Source: Bacteroidota bacterium (GTDB taxonomy: Bacteria; Bacteroidota; Bacteroidia; Chitinophagales; Chitinophagaceae). From it: DNA of 27,765 nucleotides. Made by a program: the position numbers and the translations under genes. Positions within the stretch are counted from its first letter, which is position 1. Every line of letters begins with the position of its first letter. The stretch covers positions 1 to 27,765 of the forward strand of contig JAEZAM010000032.1 of NCBI GenBank assembly GCA_023430465.1. Direction: 5' to 3'. The notes beneath the pieces were generated by a model, which was given only the letters and a program-made list of their open reading frames with translations, was not told the DNA's origin and made no database searches. Shown piece by piece: positions 16,423 to 22,922 of the stretch.

Positions 16423-17283
16423 ATGATTTTAGTAGCAGGAGCCACAGGGCATTTGGGAACAGCGGTAATAGACCAGTTGATAAAACATACCTCAACAGAT
16501 AGCTTTTTTGCATTGGCGAGAAGCGAGGAAAAAGCAAAGGCATTGAAAGATAAAGGTGTACAGGTACGCATTGGCGATTTTGACGATCCCGCATCTCTGG
16601 AAAAAGCCTTTGCAGGAATAGACAAACTTTTACTGATTTCAACGGTAGCTCAAAACAGGGGCGAACAGCAAAAAGGCGTAGTTGAAGTTGCCAAAAAAGC
16701 GGGTGTACAACATATTGTTTACACTGGTGTTACGCTGAAAGATCTGAGCACATCCGCTATCAAATGGTTGATGGCAAGCCATTTCGAAACAGAAGATGTT
16801 ATCAAGGAAAGCGGCCTTGTCTATACGTTCCTCCGCAATGCGTTGTACACCGATGTGATACCGAGGTATGTGGGAGAGCACGTTTTTGAAGCCGGAATTT
16901 ACCTGCCTGCCGGTGATGGTAAAGCACCGTTTGCCCTCCGCAGGGAAATGGGAGAAGCTGTTGCCAATGTTTTGTTGCAGGACGGACACGAAAATAAAAC
17001 CTATGAAATTACAGGCAGCGAACTGTATTCGTACACCGATGTAGCTCAGGCTCTTTCGGAATTATCAGGCAAATCGGTTTCTTACACCAATGCCGACCCA
17101 ACAGAGTTTACCGAAAAACTAAAGCAGTTTGGCGTTCCCGAATTTGCCATTTTACTAACCGCCGGTTTTGCCGAAGATCAGAAAAACCACCAGTTTGAAG
17201 AGGTAACAAACGATCTGGAAAATCTTTTGGGAAGAAAACCTTTAGCATTGAAAGAAGCATTAAAAGAAATCTATAAGTTGTAA
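16423..17283 (+). CDS. NmrA-like NAD(P)-binding oxidoreductase, QorB-like quinone reductase
   Basis: 286 residues. The N-terminal Rossmann loop MILVAGATGHLGTAVI and the following DFDDPASLEKAF, LLLIST and VYTGV segments are those of atypical (NmrA-like) short-chain dehydrogenases, closest in layout to E. coli QorB (YtfG), which reduces quinones with NADPH. The middle (LRNALYTDVIPRYV) also fits that family. It is divergent from an HxlR regulator, as in the ytfG/ytfH pair, and is probably controlled by it. An A-rich run (AAACAGAAAAA) before the ATG fits a Bacteroidota translation start. A strong hairpin terminator follows at 17317. Azoreductase-type activity is an alternative. Confidence 0.88.
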   Translation: MILVAGATGHLGTAVIDQLIKHTSTDSFFALARSEEKAKALKDKGVQVRIGDFDDPASLEKAFAGIDKLLLISTVAQNRGEQQKGVVEVAKKAGVQHIVYTGVTLKDLSTSAIKWLMASHFETEDVIKESGLVYTFLRNALYTDVIPRYVGEHVFEAGIYLPAGDGKAPFALRREMGEAVANVLLQDGHENKTYEITGSELYSYTDVAQALSELSGKSVSYTNADPTEFTEKLKQFGVPEFAILLTAGFAEDQKNHQFEEVTNDLENLLGRKPLALKEALKEIYKL

Positions 17284-17316
17284 CAGCCCATACGACCTTA
17301 TTGAGGGTAAAATCTT

Positions 17317-17372
17317 ACACCACCACACTCAGCATTTGCCGGGTGTGGTGGTGTATTTTAGACTGTTTTTTT
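17317..17372 (+). terminator. Rho-independent terminator of the QorB-like gene
   Basis: Perfect 12-bp stem ACACCACCACAC (17317-17328) / GTGTGGTGGTGT (17343-17354) with a 14-base loop, followed by ATTTTAGACTG and seven T residues (17366-17372). Confidence 0.85.
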
Positions 17373-17379
17373 ATTTTGT

Positions 17380-17447
17380 TAATTTTGCATATATAATTCA
17401 TCTGACAGATTGATTAAGAATATCAATATTTCTTCCCAGGTCAGATG
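17380..17447 (+). promoter_or_regulatory. Promoter and inverted repeat ahead of the broken AraC gene
   Basis: TAATTTTG (17380-17387) is a perfect TAnnTTTG -7 element. Just downstream, CATCTGAC (17399-17406) and GTCAGATG (17440-17447) form an 8-bp inverted repeat spanning the probable 5' leader; its right arm covers the first possible ATG (17445). No clear -33 element. Confidence 0.35.
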
Positions 17448-17459
17448 CACATAAAAACG

Positions 17460-18042
17460 ATGCAAGATTTTGAGTACATAAAAATTGTTCCTGACGAACG
17501 GCTCTCCGGTTTTGTGGAGAGTTTCCTGCTATGTGCCAACCTTACCGATGAAGATAAAGAAGTCATTATTTTTCCCGATGGAAGAGTGGACATTATGTTT
17601 AGCTGTACAGATCAGGAACCATTGGTAGCCGAATTATTTAATCTGGATAAAAAGCAGGGCGGTATATTTTCAAAAAGCAAACAAAGCTTTTTATAGTATG
17701 TCATACCTTGCTCGGTGCCGAATACCTGCTCGGATACAACGGGACAGATTTTGGAAAAGATGAGATTCGGCTTCTCGCAGGTTTTTGGGATATTTCTAAA
17801 GAAGACCTTACAAGCTTAGATAGCTTTGCAGAAAAGGTTTCGGAAAAACTTTTGGAAATATTCCCGAAAAAGATGGATGAAAGAAAGCAACAGCTTTTTT
17901 GAGCTTATCTATTCGTCAGGTGGCAAGGCGTTATCAAGTACCCTCCTTACAGCAAGAAAAAACTCAAATGGCGAAAATCGCTTTTGGAACGAATTTCTTA
18001 ATGACACAACCAAAGAACACTCCGTAAAAAATCAATTTAATT
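17460..18042 (+). pseudogene. Frameshifted AraC-family-like regulator
   Basis: The first piece (to the TAG at 17694) reads YIKIVPDERLSGFVESFLL and DKEVIIFPDGRVDIMFS, the N-terminal ligand-binding type domain common in Bacteroidota AraC regulators. The frame then shifts; a second piece carries LLGAEYLLG and FAEKVSEKLLEIFPKK and ends at a TGA (17900) caused by a run of six T residues; with five T residues the reading would continue as LFELIYSSGG. After about 17930 no recognisable helix-turn-helix remains, so the DNA-binding domain is lost or unreadable. The start is 17460 or 17445. It sits directly upstream of an intact but unrelated AraC regulator. Confidence 0.65.
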
Positions 18043-18048
18043 TTGACG

Positions 18049-18909
18049 ATGGACATTACAAACCTTCCCGAAGATCTATGGGAACATAACGAAACTCATA
18101 CTTCGGATTTGCAAATTTTCAATTACGAAGTGTATAAGAACTGTTCCAGAAACAAGATTGGCCTGAATAAATATGTATTCAGTTTCTTGTTGGATGGTCA
18201 AAAAAACATTCACTTTTCTAATGATACCATTTCAATCAATGAAACACAATCGCTACTTATTACAACTAACAATGTCTTGGTTACCGAACTGGTAGGTGTA
18301 AGTTCATATCATTGTTTACTCTTCTTCTTTTCTCACAAAAACATCACCGATTTTTTATTGAAACATTCCCATTCTTTCAGTCAGAATGCCTCAGATAAAA
18401 AGATAACGGATATACCTTATTTCCTTTTAGAGAAAGACAATTTTATCATCCATTATATTCATTCGCTCCAACAGATTTTTGGTTTGCAACAATCTATCTC
18501 TCAAAAGATTTTGGAACTGAAATTTGAAGAAATAATGCTTTATCTGGCGGATAAATATGGGACGGTATTTTTAGATTACTTACATTATTTACTAATCAAT
18601 GAAAGAGAATTATCATTTAAAATGGTAATTGAAAAGAACCTTTATACGAACTTGAATATTGACGAAATAGCCTTTCTGTGCAATATGAGTGCCTCTACTT
18701 TTAAGAGAAAATTTATAAGTATATACCAGGAATCTCCAGGGAAATGGTTTCAGCAAAAACGACTTAACAAGGCCAGAGAATTGTTACATAATAACCACGT
18801 CACACCTTCCGAAATTTTTATGGACTTTGGCTATGGCAGCTTGTCAAATTTTAGTGCAGCCTTTAAAAATGAATTTGGATATAGCCCCAACCACATCCAC
18901 TCAAATTGA
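18049..18909 (+). CDS. AraC-family transcriptional regulator
   Basis: 286 residues from ATG 18049. The C-terminal ~100 residues form the two helix-turn-helix AraC domain: LNIDEIAFLCNMSASTFKRK (first) and PSEIFMDFGYGSLSNFSAAF followed by FGYSPNHI (second). The N-terminal part is a cupin-like domain with no recognised ligand residues. Codon use is markedly AT-rich compared with the genes outside this stretch, suggesting recent acquisition. A TAATTTTG motif lies at 18038-18045, too close to the start to be an ordinary promoter for this protein. The next gene, a small monooxygenase on the same strand, is a plausible target. Family certain; inducer unknown. Confidence 0.9.
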   Translation: MDITNLPEDLWEHNETHTSDLQIFNYEVYKNCSRNKIGLNKYVFSFLLDGQKNIHFSNDTISINETQSLLITTNNVLVTELVGVSSYHCLLFFFSHKNITDFLLKHSHSFSQNASDKKITDIPYFLLEKDNFIIHYIHSLQQIFGLQQSISQKILELKFEEIMLYLADKYGTVFLDYLHYLLINERELSFKMVIEKNLYTNLNIDEIAFLCNMSASTFKRKFISIYQESPGKWFQQKRLNKARELLHNNHVTPSEIFMDFGYGSLSNFSAAFKNEFGYSPNHIHSN

Positions 18910-18964
18910 CCTCTTTTCATAACTTATTGAACCAAACTAATAAACGAAGCAGCGCTGGTTTTTC

Positions 18965-18972
18965 TAATTTTG
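18965..18972 (+). promoter_or_regulatory. -7 box of the small monooxygenase gene
   Basis: TAATTTTG, a perfect TAnnTTTG, 37 bases before the ATG at 19010. The expected TTTG 20 bases upstream is absent, consistent with activation by the neighbouring AraC protein. Confidence 0.45.
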
Positions 18973-19009
18973 TGTGACTGAAGAATTGTTTAACTAAAAA
19001 ATAAAAATA

Positions 19010-19303
19010 ATGAAAAAATTAGGATTGTTAGTTCGGTTGGAAGCAAAGGCCGGCCAAGAAAAAAACGTTGAAGATTTTATTACAGGAGCATTACCGCTTG
19101 CTCTTGAAGAAGCCGGTACTGTTACGTGGTATGCATTCCGTATTGATGCTTCTACCTTCGGTATTTACGATACTTTTTCAAACGAAGAAGGCAGAGAGGC
19201 ACACCTTGGCGGTAAGATCGCAAAAGCATTAATGGAAAATGCACCAGACCTATTGGCAACACCTCCGTCTATTGAAAAATTGGACATTTTAGCTGCCAAA
19301 TAG
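19010..19303 (+). CDS. Antibiotic biosynthesis monooxygenase-fold protein, YgiN-like
   Basis: 97 residues, the usual length of single ABM (dimeric ferredoxin-fold) proteins. LVRLEAKAGQEKNVEDFI matches the first strand and helix, TVTWYAFRIDASTFGIYDTF the central strands, and NEEGREAHLGGKIAKAL the conserved His-containing helix. Family members such as YgiN oxidise quinols to quinones without a cofactor; others handle aromatic polyketides or heme. Its place near a QorB-like quinone reductase supports a quinone-related role, as an inference. It follows an AraC regulator by about 100 bases and has its own -7 box. A 17-bp hairpin follows at 19325. The A-rich run AAAAATAAAAATA before the ATG fits a strong Bacteroidota translation start. 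Confidence 0.85.
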   Translation: MKKLGLLVRLEAKAGQEKNVEDFITGALPLALEEAGTVTWYAFRIDASTFGIYDTFSNEEGREAHLGGKIAKALMENAPDLLATPPSIEKLDILAAK

Positions 19304-19324
19304 CCTAAGATAATACCATTATAT

Positions 19325-19367
19325 TTAAGGGAGGATTTTGCAAAAGCTCAGCAAAATCCTCCCTTAA
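19325..19367 (+). terminator. Strong hairpin terminator after the monooxygenase gene
   Basis: Perfect 17-bp stem: left arm 19325-19341 (TTAAGGGAGGATTTTGC), right arm 19351-19367, with a 9-base loop. The tail TTGTTC is short in T, so termination may be imperfect. It is the only strong structure between this gene and the heptamer array. Confidence 0.7.
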
Positions 19368-19580
19368 TTGTTCAAAAAAATATCTTCTCTTCCTCTTTTT
19401 TTTAGATATCTAATAAATCAACCCAAAAAAGCTTACGTCCTTTGCATTATCAAATTTTAAAGAGATGCAAAAGGTAAAAGAAACCACGGATAAACACCTT
19501 TTCTTCGTTGCCGACAGCGATGGGATCAATACCGTTTTCCCGATGCTGGTGTGTATCCAAGGCGCGTCCTTTGTGAAGTA
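19368..19580. other. Unassigned AT-rich stretch with a short open frame
   Basis: Between the hairpin and the heptamer array lies a frame starting at ATG 19465 (MQKVKETTDKHLFFVADSDG) that looks coding for about 40 residues and then runs straight into the heptamer repeat. It resembles a gene start cut off by the array, but I do not recognise it. Nothing else is seen here. Confidence 0.3.
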
Positions 19581-19665
19581 CCAGTACCCAGCACCCAACC
19601 ATCCAGCATCCAGCATCCAGTACCCAGCACCCAGCCATCCAGCACCCAGCACCCAACTATCCAGC
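19581..19665. repeat. Degenerate heptamer array (CCAGCAC/T)n
   Basis: About eleven and a half 7-8 bp units of the types CCAGTAC, CCAGCAC, CCAGCAT and CCAACCAT/CCAGCCAT, with a higher-order pattern (CCAGTAC-CCAGCAC-CCARCCAT occurs twice). It ends four bases before the stop codon of the minus-strand GIN lipoprotein gene. Translated products in either direction are low-complexity artefacts. Confidence 0.85.
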
Positions 19666-19668
19666 CGA

Positions 19669-20385
19669 TCACGGCACATGCACCACATTCCCTGAACCGG
19701 AAATGGACGAATTGACAACAGGGCTGCCTTTATAATATACAGATCCGCTACCGGAGATATGCACTTCCAACCGTTCTGTTGCAGTCAGTCTAGTCTGCCC
19801 GGAACCACTTGTCCTTGTTACCGCCTCACGCATTTCCACCGCCTGCATGGAAATACTTCCACTGCCACTGATGGTTAAACGTCCCTGGTCTGCATAACCA
19901 GTCGTCATAGTGATGTTGCCTGAGCCGGAAATGGTGGCATTCAACTCATCCGCTTCCGCATCGGAAACAGTAATATTTCCCGATCCGCTCACCGTCAATG
20001 ATAGATTATCCGAGGTCAACGGAGTTTGAACCAGCAGGTCACCCGAACCACTCACACGAAGTCCCTTTATTGTCGGAGAGCTTACATTAACAACGATGGG
20101 CTCATGTTTCTTCACATTCACTCCATTCTTGAATTTGATCACCAGTTCATTGTTGATCACTTCCGCACGGATCACATCCAGTATGTTCTGCTGTGCCTGG
20201 ATCTCCACCCGGAAAATATTTTCCTGCTTATAATTCAGTGTTCCCGATATTGTATTCGATACTGAACTGAAGCCATTGAGATTCCTGTTCTCCGTTACGA
20301 TTGGCCCCTCGCCTTTGATCTTTGTACACGACGCAATAAACATCATCAATACGAAACCTGCCAGGCAGTTGATTATTACTTTCAT
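19669..20385 (-). CDS. Head-GIN domain (DUF2807) putative adhesin lipoprotein
   Basis: 238 residues. A hydrophobic signal segment ends in a lipobox (IASC, Cys20), so it should be a lipoprotein. The mature part has the DUF2807 start (GPIVTENRNLNGFSSVS) and then seven SGSG turns spaced about 15-30 residues apart (for example VSGSGNITVSD), as in a right-handed beta-helix. The family is described as putative auto-transporter adhesin or head-GIN; its function is not established. It begins 20 bases after the stop of the TonB receptor on the same strand and is probably its operon partner. The last codons abut the heptamer array, which may act as its 3' end. Confidence 0.9.
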   Translation of the reverse strand: MKVIINCLAGFVLMMFIASCTKIKGEGPIVTENRNLNGFSSVSNTISGTLNYKQENIFRVEIQAQQNILDVIRAEVINNELVIKFKNGVNVKKHEPIVVNVSSPTIKGLRVSGSGDLLVQTPLTSDNLSLTVSGSGNITVSDAEADELNATISGSGNITMTTGYADQGRLTISGSGSISMQAVEMREAVTRTSGSGQTRLTATERLEVHISGSGSVYYKGSPVVNSSISGSGNVVHVP

Positions 20386-20405
20386 TTTATTCTTTTTTTA
20401 ATGTT

Positions 20406-22757
20406 CTAGAATTCAATTTTATAATTGAGTACCGGTATCAAACCGGTCTGGTAACTCGTCACCACTTCCCCCTTCTCCGCCTCAAACCATTGGTTGTATA
20501 TATTCTGGCGATTGGTGAGATTCTGGATATCGAGCGATAATGTGGTGGTGAAATTTTTCCTGTTCCATTTTACACTCAGCCGCAGATCCGCGCGGAAATA
20601 CGCCGGATTCTGAATTGTGTAAGCATTGGACTCATCATAGATAGCATAGCCCACTTCCAGGGACCGCTGCAGATCGATCGGTGTTCGGCGGTAACCGCCG
20701 GCGTAGATCGTCTTAAGGTTTATACCGAAGGTGCGCAGCTTGTTATCTGATAAAAACTCCTTCCCCGCAAGCAAGCTCAGGATATATTTCCCATTGAAAC
20801 GAGTATCGCGTTCCTTCCCGTCAGCCGCTGTATATTTTGACTGGTAAAATGAATTGCTTAGGGAGAAATAATAGTTGTCAGCAAGGTACCGCTCCAGCGA
20901 AATCTCCAGTCCATAGTTTTTTCCTTTCCCCTTGTTGACCAGCGGATCGGTCACATATTCGCTTTCCACATTCAAGGCAGAGAATGAACTTGTATCGTAG
21001 GTGCTGATAGGAACTTTGAAGAGATGCTGATAGTACACTTCAGTCCGCACATTGAATTTTGGCGTCACACGATGACTTACTGAAGCAACAACGTGATGTG
21101 CTTTTGTAAAGCCAAGATCTTTGTTTGGAGAAACAGACCCTCCATTTCCATCATCCATTTTGGCGAAATAAACACCCAGTGGCTGAGCCTGGCTGTGCAG
21201 TCCATAACCAAGAGCGAATCCGGTACGCGGTGTTGCCTGCCAGCGAACCGAAGCCCGCGGCTCAACAGACCTGGTATTGTTATAACCCAGTTGCATGAAA
21301 TGAAGTCCACCGCTCAGCGTCATGGAGGGAGATACCTTGTACTGATACTGGCCATAGGCCTGCAGCATCGAAGTATTTCCTTTTGTGTTGATCACCTCTT
21401 CAAGCGGAGCATGGAGGTGGTCTCCAGATAGTTGATAATACCTGTATCGGATAAGGTTAACGATTACACCCGTCCGGAAAAAGCTCCTGTTGTTCACGCG
21501 GTGTTGCAATGCTGTGGTAGCTGTCCACTTTCGAGTTTTGAATGCATCACGGTACTCATCCGTGAGGGTGAGTTCATCCGTGGCATATTTTATATCATCC
21601 AGGATCTTGTTGAATGACACACCAACGGCACTTTTCAAAGTTGTCTGAGCGCCAAGAGCAATGGAGTGCGTTAGACCTGTCATGCCGGTGTTGGAAGTAA
21701 ACCGGGAATCATAGCGGCCTTCGGAACCATCCCATTTGGAAGGGTCGAGCTCCGCGCGCTCATGCTCGCCGCTCAGCCCGCCAAAACCAAACAGCGTGAA
21801 GTTTCCAAGCCGATGTGTCGGCAGGTAAATGTTATAGGAAAGATCCTGGAAATTTGTCGATCCTCCATTTTCCACCAGGCCGGCCTTGCTGAGCAATTGC
21901 AGCGTACTATAACGATAATTGATAAGGTAAGAGCCTTTATAGAACGCCGATATCGGGCCCTCGGCCGCAGCGTTTAGTCCGAGCACACCTGCCTGTAGCG
22001 TGTACTCACGTTTTTCATTGTTGCCCTTCCGGAGATGAAGATCAAAGACACCGCTGAGCGCGTTACCGTACTCGGCTGCAAAGGCACCGGTGATGAAATC
22101 TGAGTTGGCCAGCAACTGCGAACTCAAAATGGATATACCACCGCCACTGCTGCCTGTGCTGCCAAAATGGTTAGGGTTTGGAATATCCAGGCCCTCCATC
22201 CTCCACAGTAATCCTGTTGGTGAATTACCCCGGATGACGATACTGTTGTTACCGTCATCCGGCGCCATCACACCCGCTAAACCTGTCGCCATGCGCAACG
22301 GGTCATTTACGGCTGCAGCATATTTCTGTGTTTCCTCAACAGTAAACGCACGGGCACTTACTGCACTCAATTCATTCAATGGCCTGTTCTTCCTGCCCGA
22401 TGCCTTCACTACCACTTCTTTTTCTGCGGCGATGTTCGGCTCAAGTGCAACATTGACCACGGTTTCCTTACCACTGATCACTACGATATTTTCGAGAGCA
22501 GCACTTCGGAAAGAAATATGTGTCACGAGAATCTGTTGTGGGGTCACGGGCACACCATTGAACCGAAAAGTTCCTTTATCGTCAGTTGTAACGGTGAGGC
22601 CGCTGCCCATCAAAGTCACAGCCGCACCACCAACGGGTTGCTGCAGGAGATTATCATACACCACACCACGCAAAACCTGCGTGTAACTCGTTTGTTGGGC
22701 ATGCATGGAAGTGACTGCCAGCAGGATTGCCAGCAGAAAAAACGGGATCTTTTTCAT
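20406..22757 (-). CDS. TonB-dependent outer-membrane receptor with carboxypeptidase-like N-terminal domain
   Basis: 783 residues. Signal peptide 1-20 (MKKIPFFLLAILLAVTSMHA) is followed by a CarboxypepD_reg-like domain (about 29-108: LRGVVYDNLLQQPVGGAAV), a plug domain (about 125-235, with DDGNNSIVIRGNSPTGLLW and MEGLDIPNP) and a 22-strand-type barrel ending in a C-terminal aromatic residue (LNYKIEF). It lacks an STN domain and is not SusC-length, so it is a standard active importer rather than a classic transducer. A -33/-7 promoter lies just upstream (22775-22805), and the GIN lipoprotein follows 20 bases downstream. The sigma/anti-sigma/STN operon is directly upstream, suggesting it is the regulated target. 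Substrate (siderophore, peptide or glycan) not determinable. Confidence 0.92.
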   Translation of the reverse strand: MKKIPFFLLAILLAVTSMHAQQTSYTQVLRGVVYDNLLQQPVGGAAVTLMGSGLTVTTDDKGTFRFNGVPVTPQQILVTHISFRSAALENIVVISGKETVVNVALEPNIAAEKEVVVKASGRKNRPLNELSAVSARAFTVEETQKYAAAVNDPLRMATGLAGVMAPDDGNNSIVIRGNSPTGLLWRMEGLDIPNPNHFGSTGSSGGGISILSSQLLANSDFITGAFAAEYGNALSGVFDLHLRKGNNEKREYTLQAGVLGLNAAAEGPISAFYKGSYLINYRYSTLQLLSKAGLVENGGSTNFQDLSYNIYLPTHRLGNFTLFGFGGLSGEHERAELDPSKWDGSEGRYDSRFTSNTGMTGLTHSIALGAQTTLKSAVGVSFNKILDDIKYATDELTLTDEYRDAFKTRKWTATTALQHRVNNRSFFRTGVIVNLIRYRYYQLSGDHLHAPLEEVINTKGNTSMLQAYGQYQYKVSPSMTLSGGLHFMQLGYNNTRSVEPRASVRWQATPRTGFALGYGLHSQAQPLGVYFAKMDDGNGGSVSPNKDLGFTKAHHVVASVSHRVTPKFNVRTEVYYQHLFKVPISTYDTSSFSALNVESEYVTDPLVNKGKGKNYGLEISLERYLADNYYFSLSNSFYQSKYTAADGKERDTRFNGKYILSLLAGKEFLSDNKLRTFGINLKTIYAGGYRRTPIDLQRSLEVGYAIYDESNAYTIQNPAYFRADLRLSVKWNRKNFTTTLSLDIQNLTNRQNIYNQWFEAEKGEVVTSYQTGLIPVLNYKIEF

Positions 22758-22774
22758 ACTAAGGTTTACAGGTT

Positions 22775-22805
22775 CAAAAATATCCGGATCGATCCCTCAA
22801 CTCAA
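22775..22805 (-). promoter_or_regulatory. Promoter of the TonB receptor gene
   Basis: On the minus strand, TTG (22805-22803) is followed after 20 bases by TATTTTTG (22782-22775), a perfect TAnnTTTG. It ends 17 bases before the start codon, giving a very short leader, and indicates that the receptor can be transcribed separately from the upstream STN gene. Confidence 0.6.
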
Positions 22806-22860
22806 GGCATCTGCACATCAATTGCCACAATGCCTGTATGAGTCGTAATCGCCCGGCTGG

Positions 22861-22893
22861 TGCGGGGTTGGTTAAGATGAAAACAACCTCGCA
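22861..22893. terminator. Hairpin between STN gene and receptor gene
   Basis: Ten-bp stem with one G-U pair: TGCGGGGTTG (22861-22870) / CAACCTCGCA (22884-22893), 13-base loop, 30 bases past the stop of the STN gene. Read on the minus strand it lacks a T-tail, so it may attenuate or be a structural end rather than a classic terminator. Confidence 0.35.
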
Positions 22894-22922
22894 TTGTTTT
22901 ACCCCTATGTCCCTGTAAAAAA

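Noticed and set aside
18038..18045. TAATTTTG as promoter of the intact AraC gene
   Set aside because: Perfect -7 match, but it ends only three bases before the ATG and no later start fits the protein; probably chance in AT-rich DNA.
14685..19665. Integrative element with att sites
   Set aside because: No integrase, transposase, tRNA gene or matching direct repeats at the two ends were found; the two boundary arrays have different units.
19410..19718. Minus-strand frame with GAGYW-type repeats
   Set aside because: It is the translation of the heptamer array.
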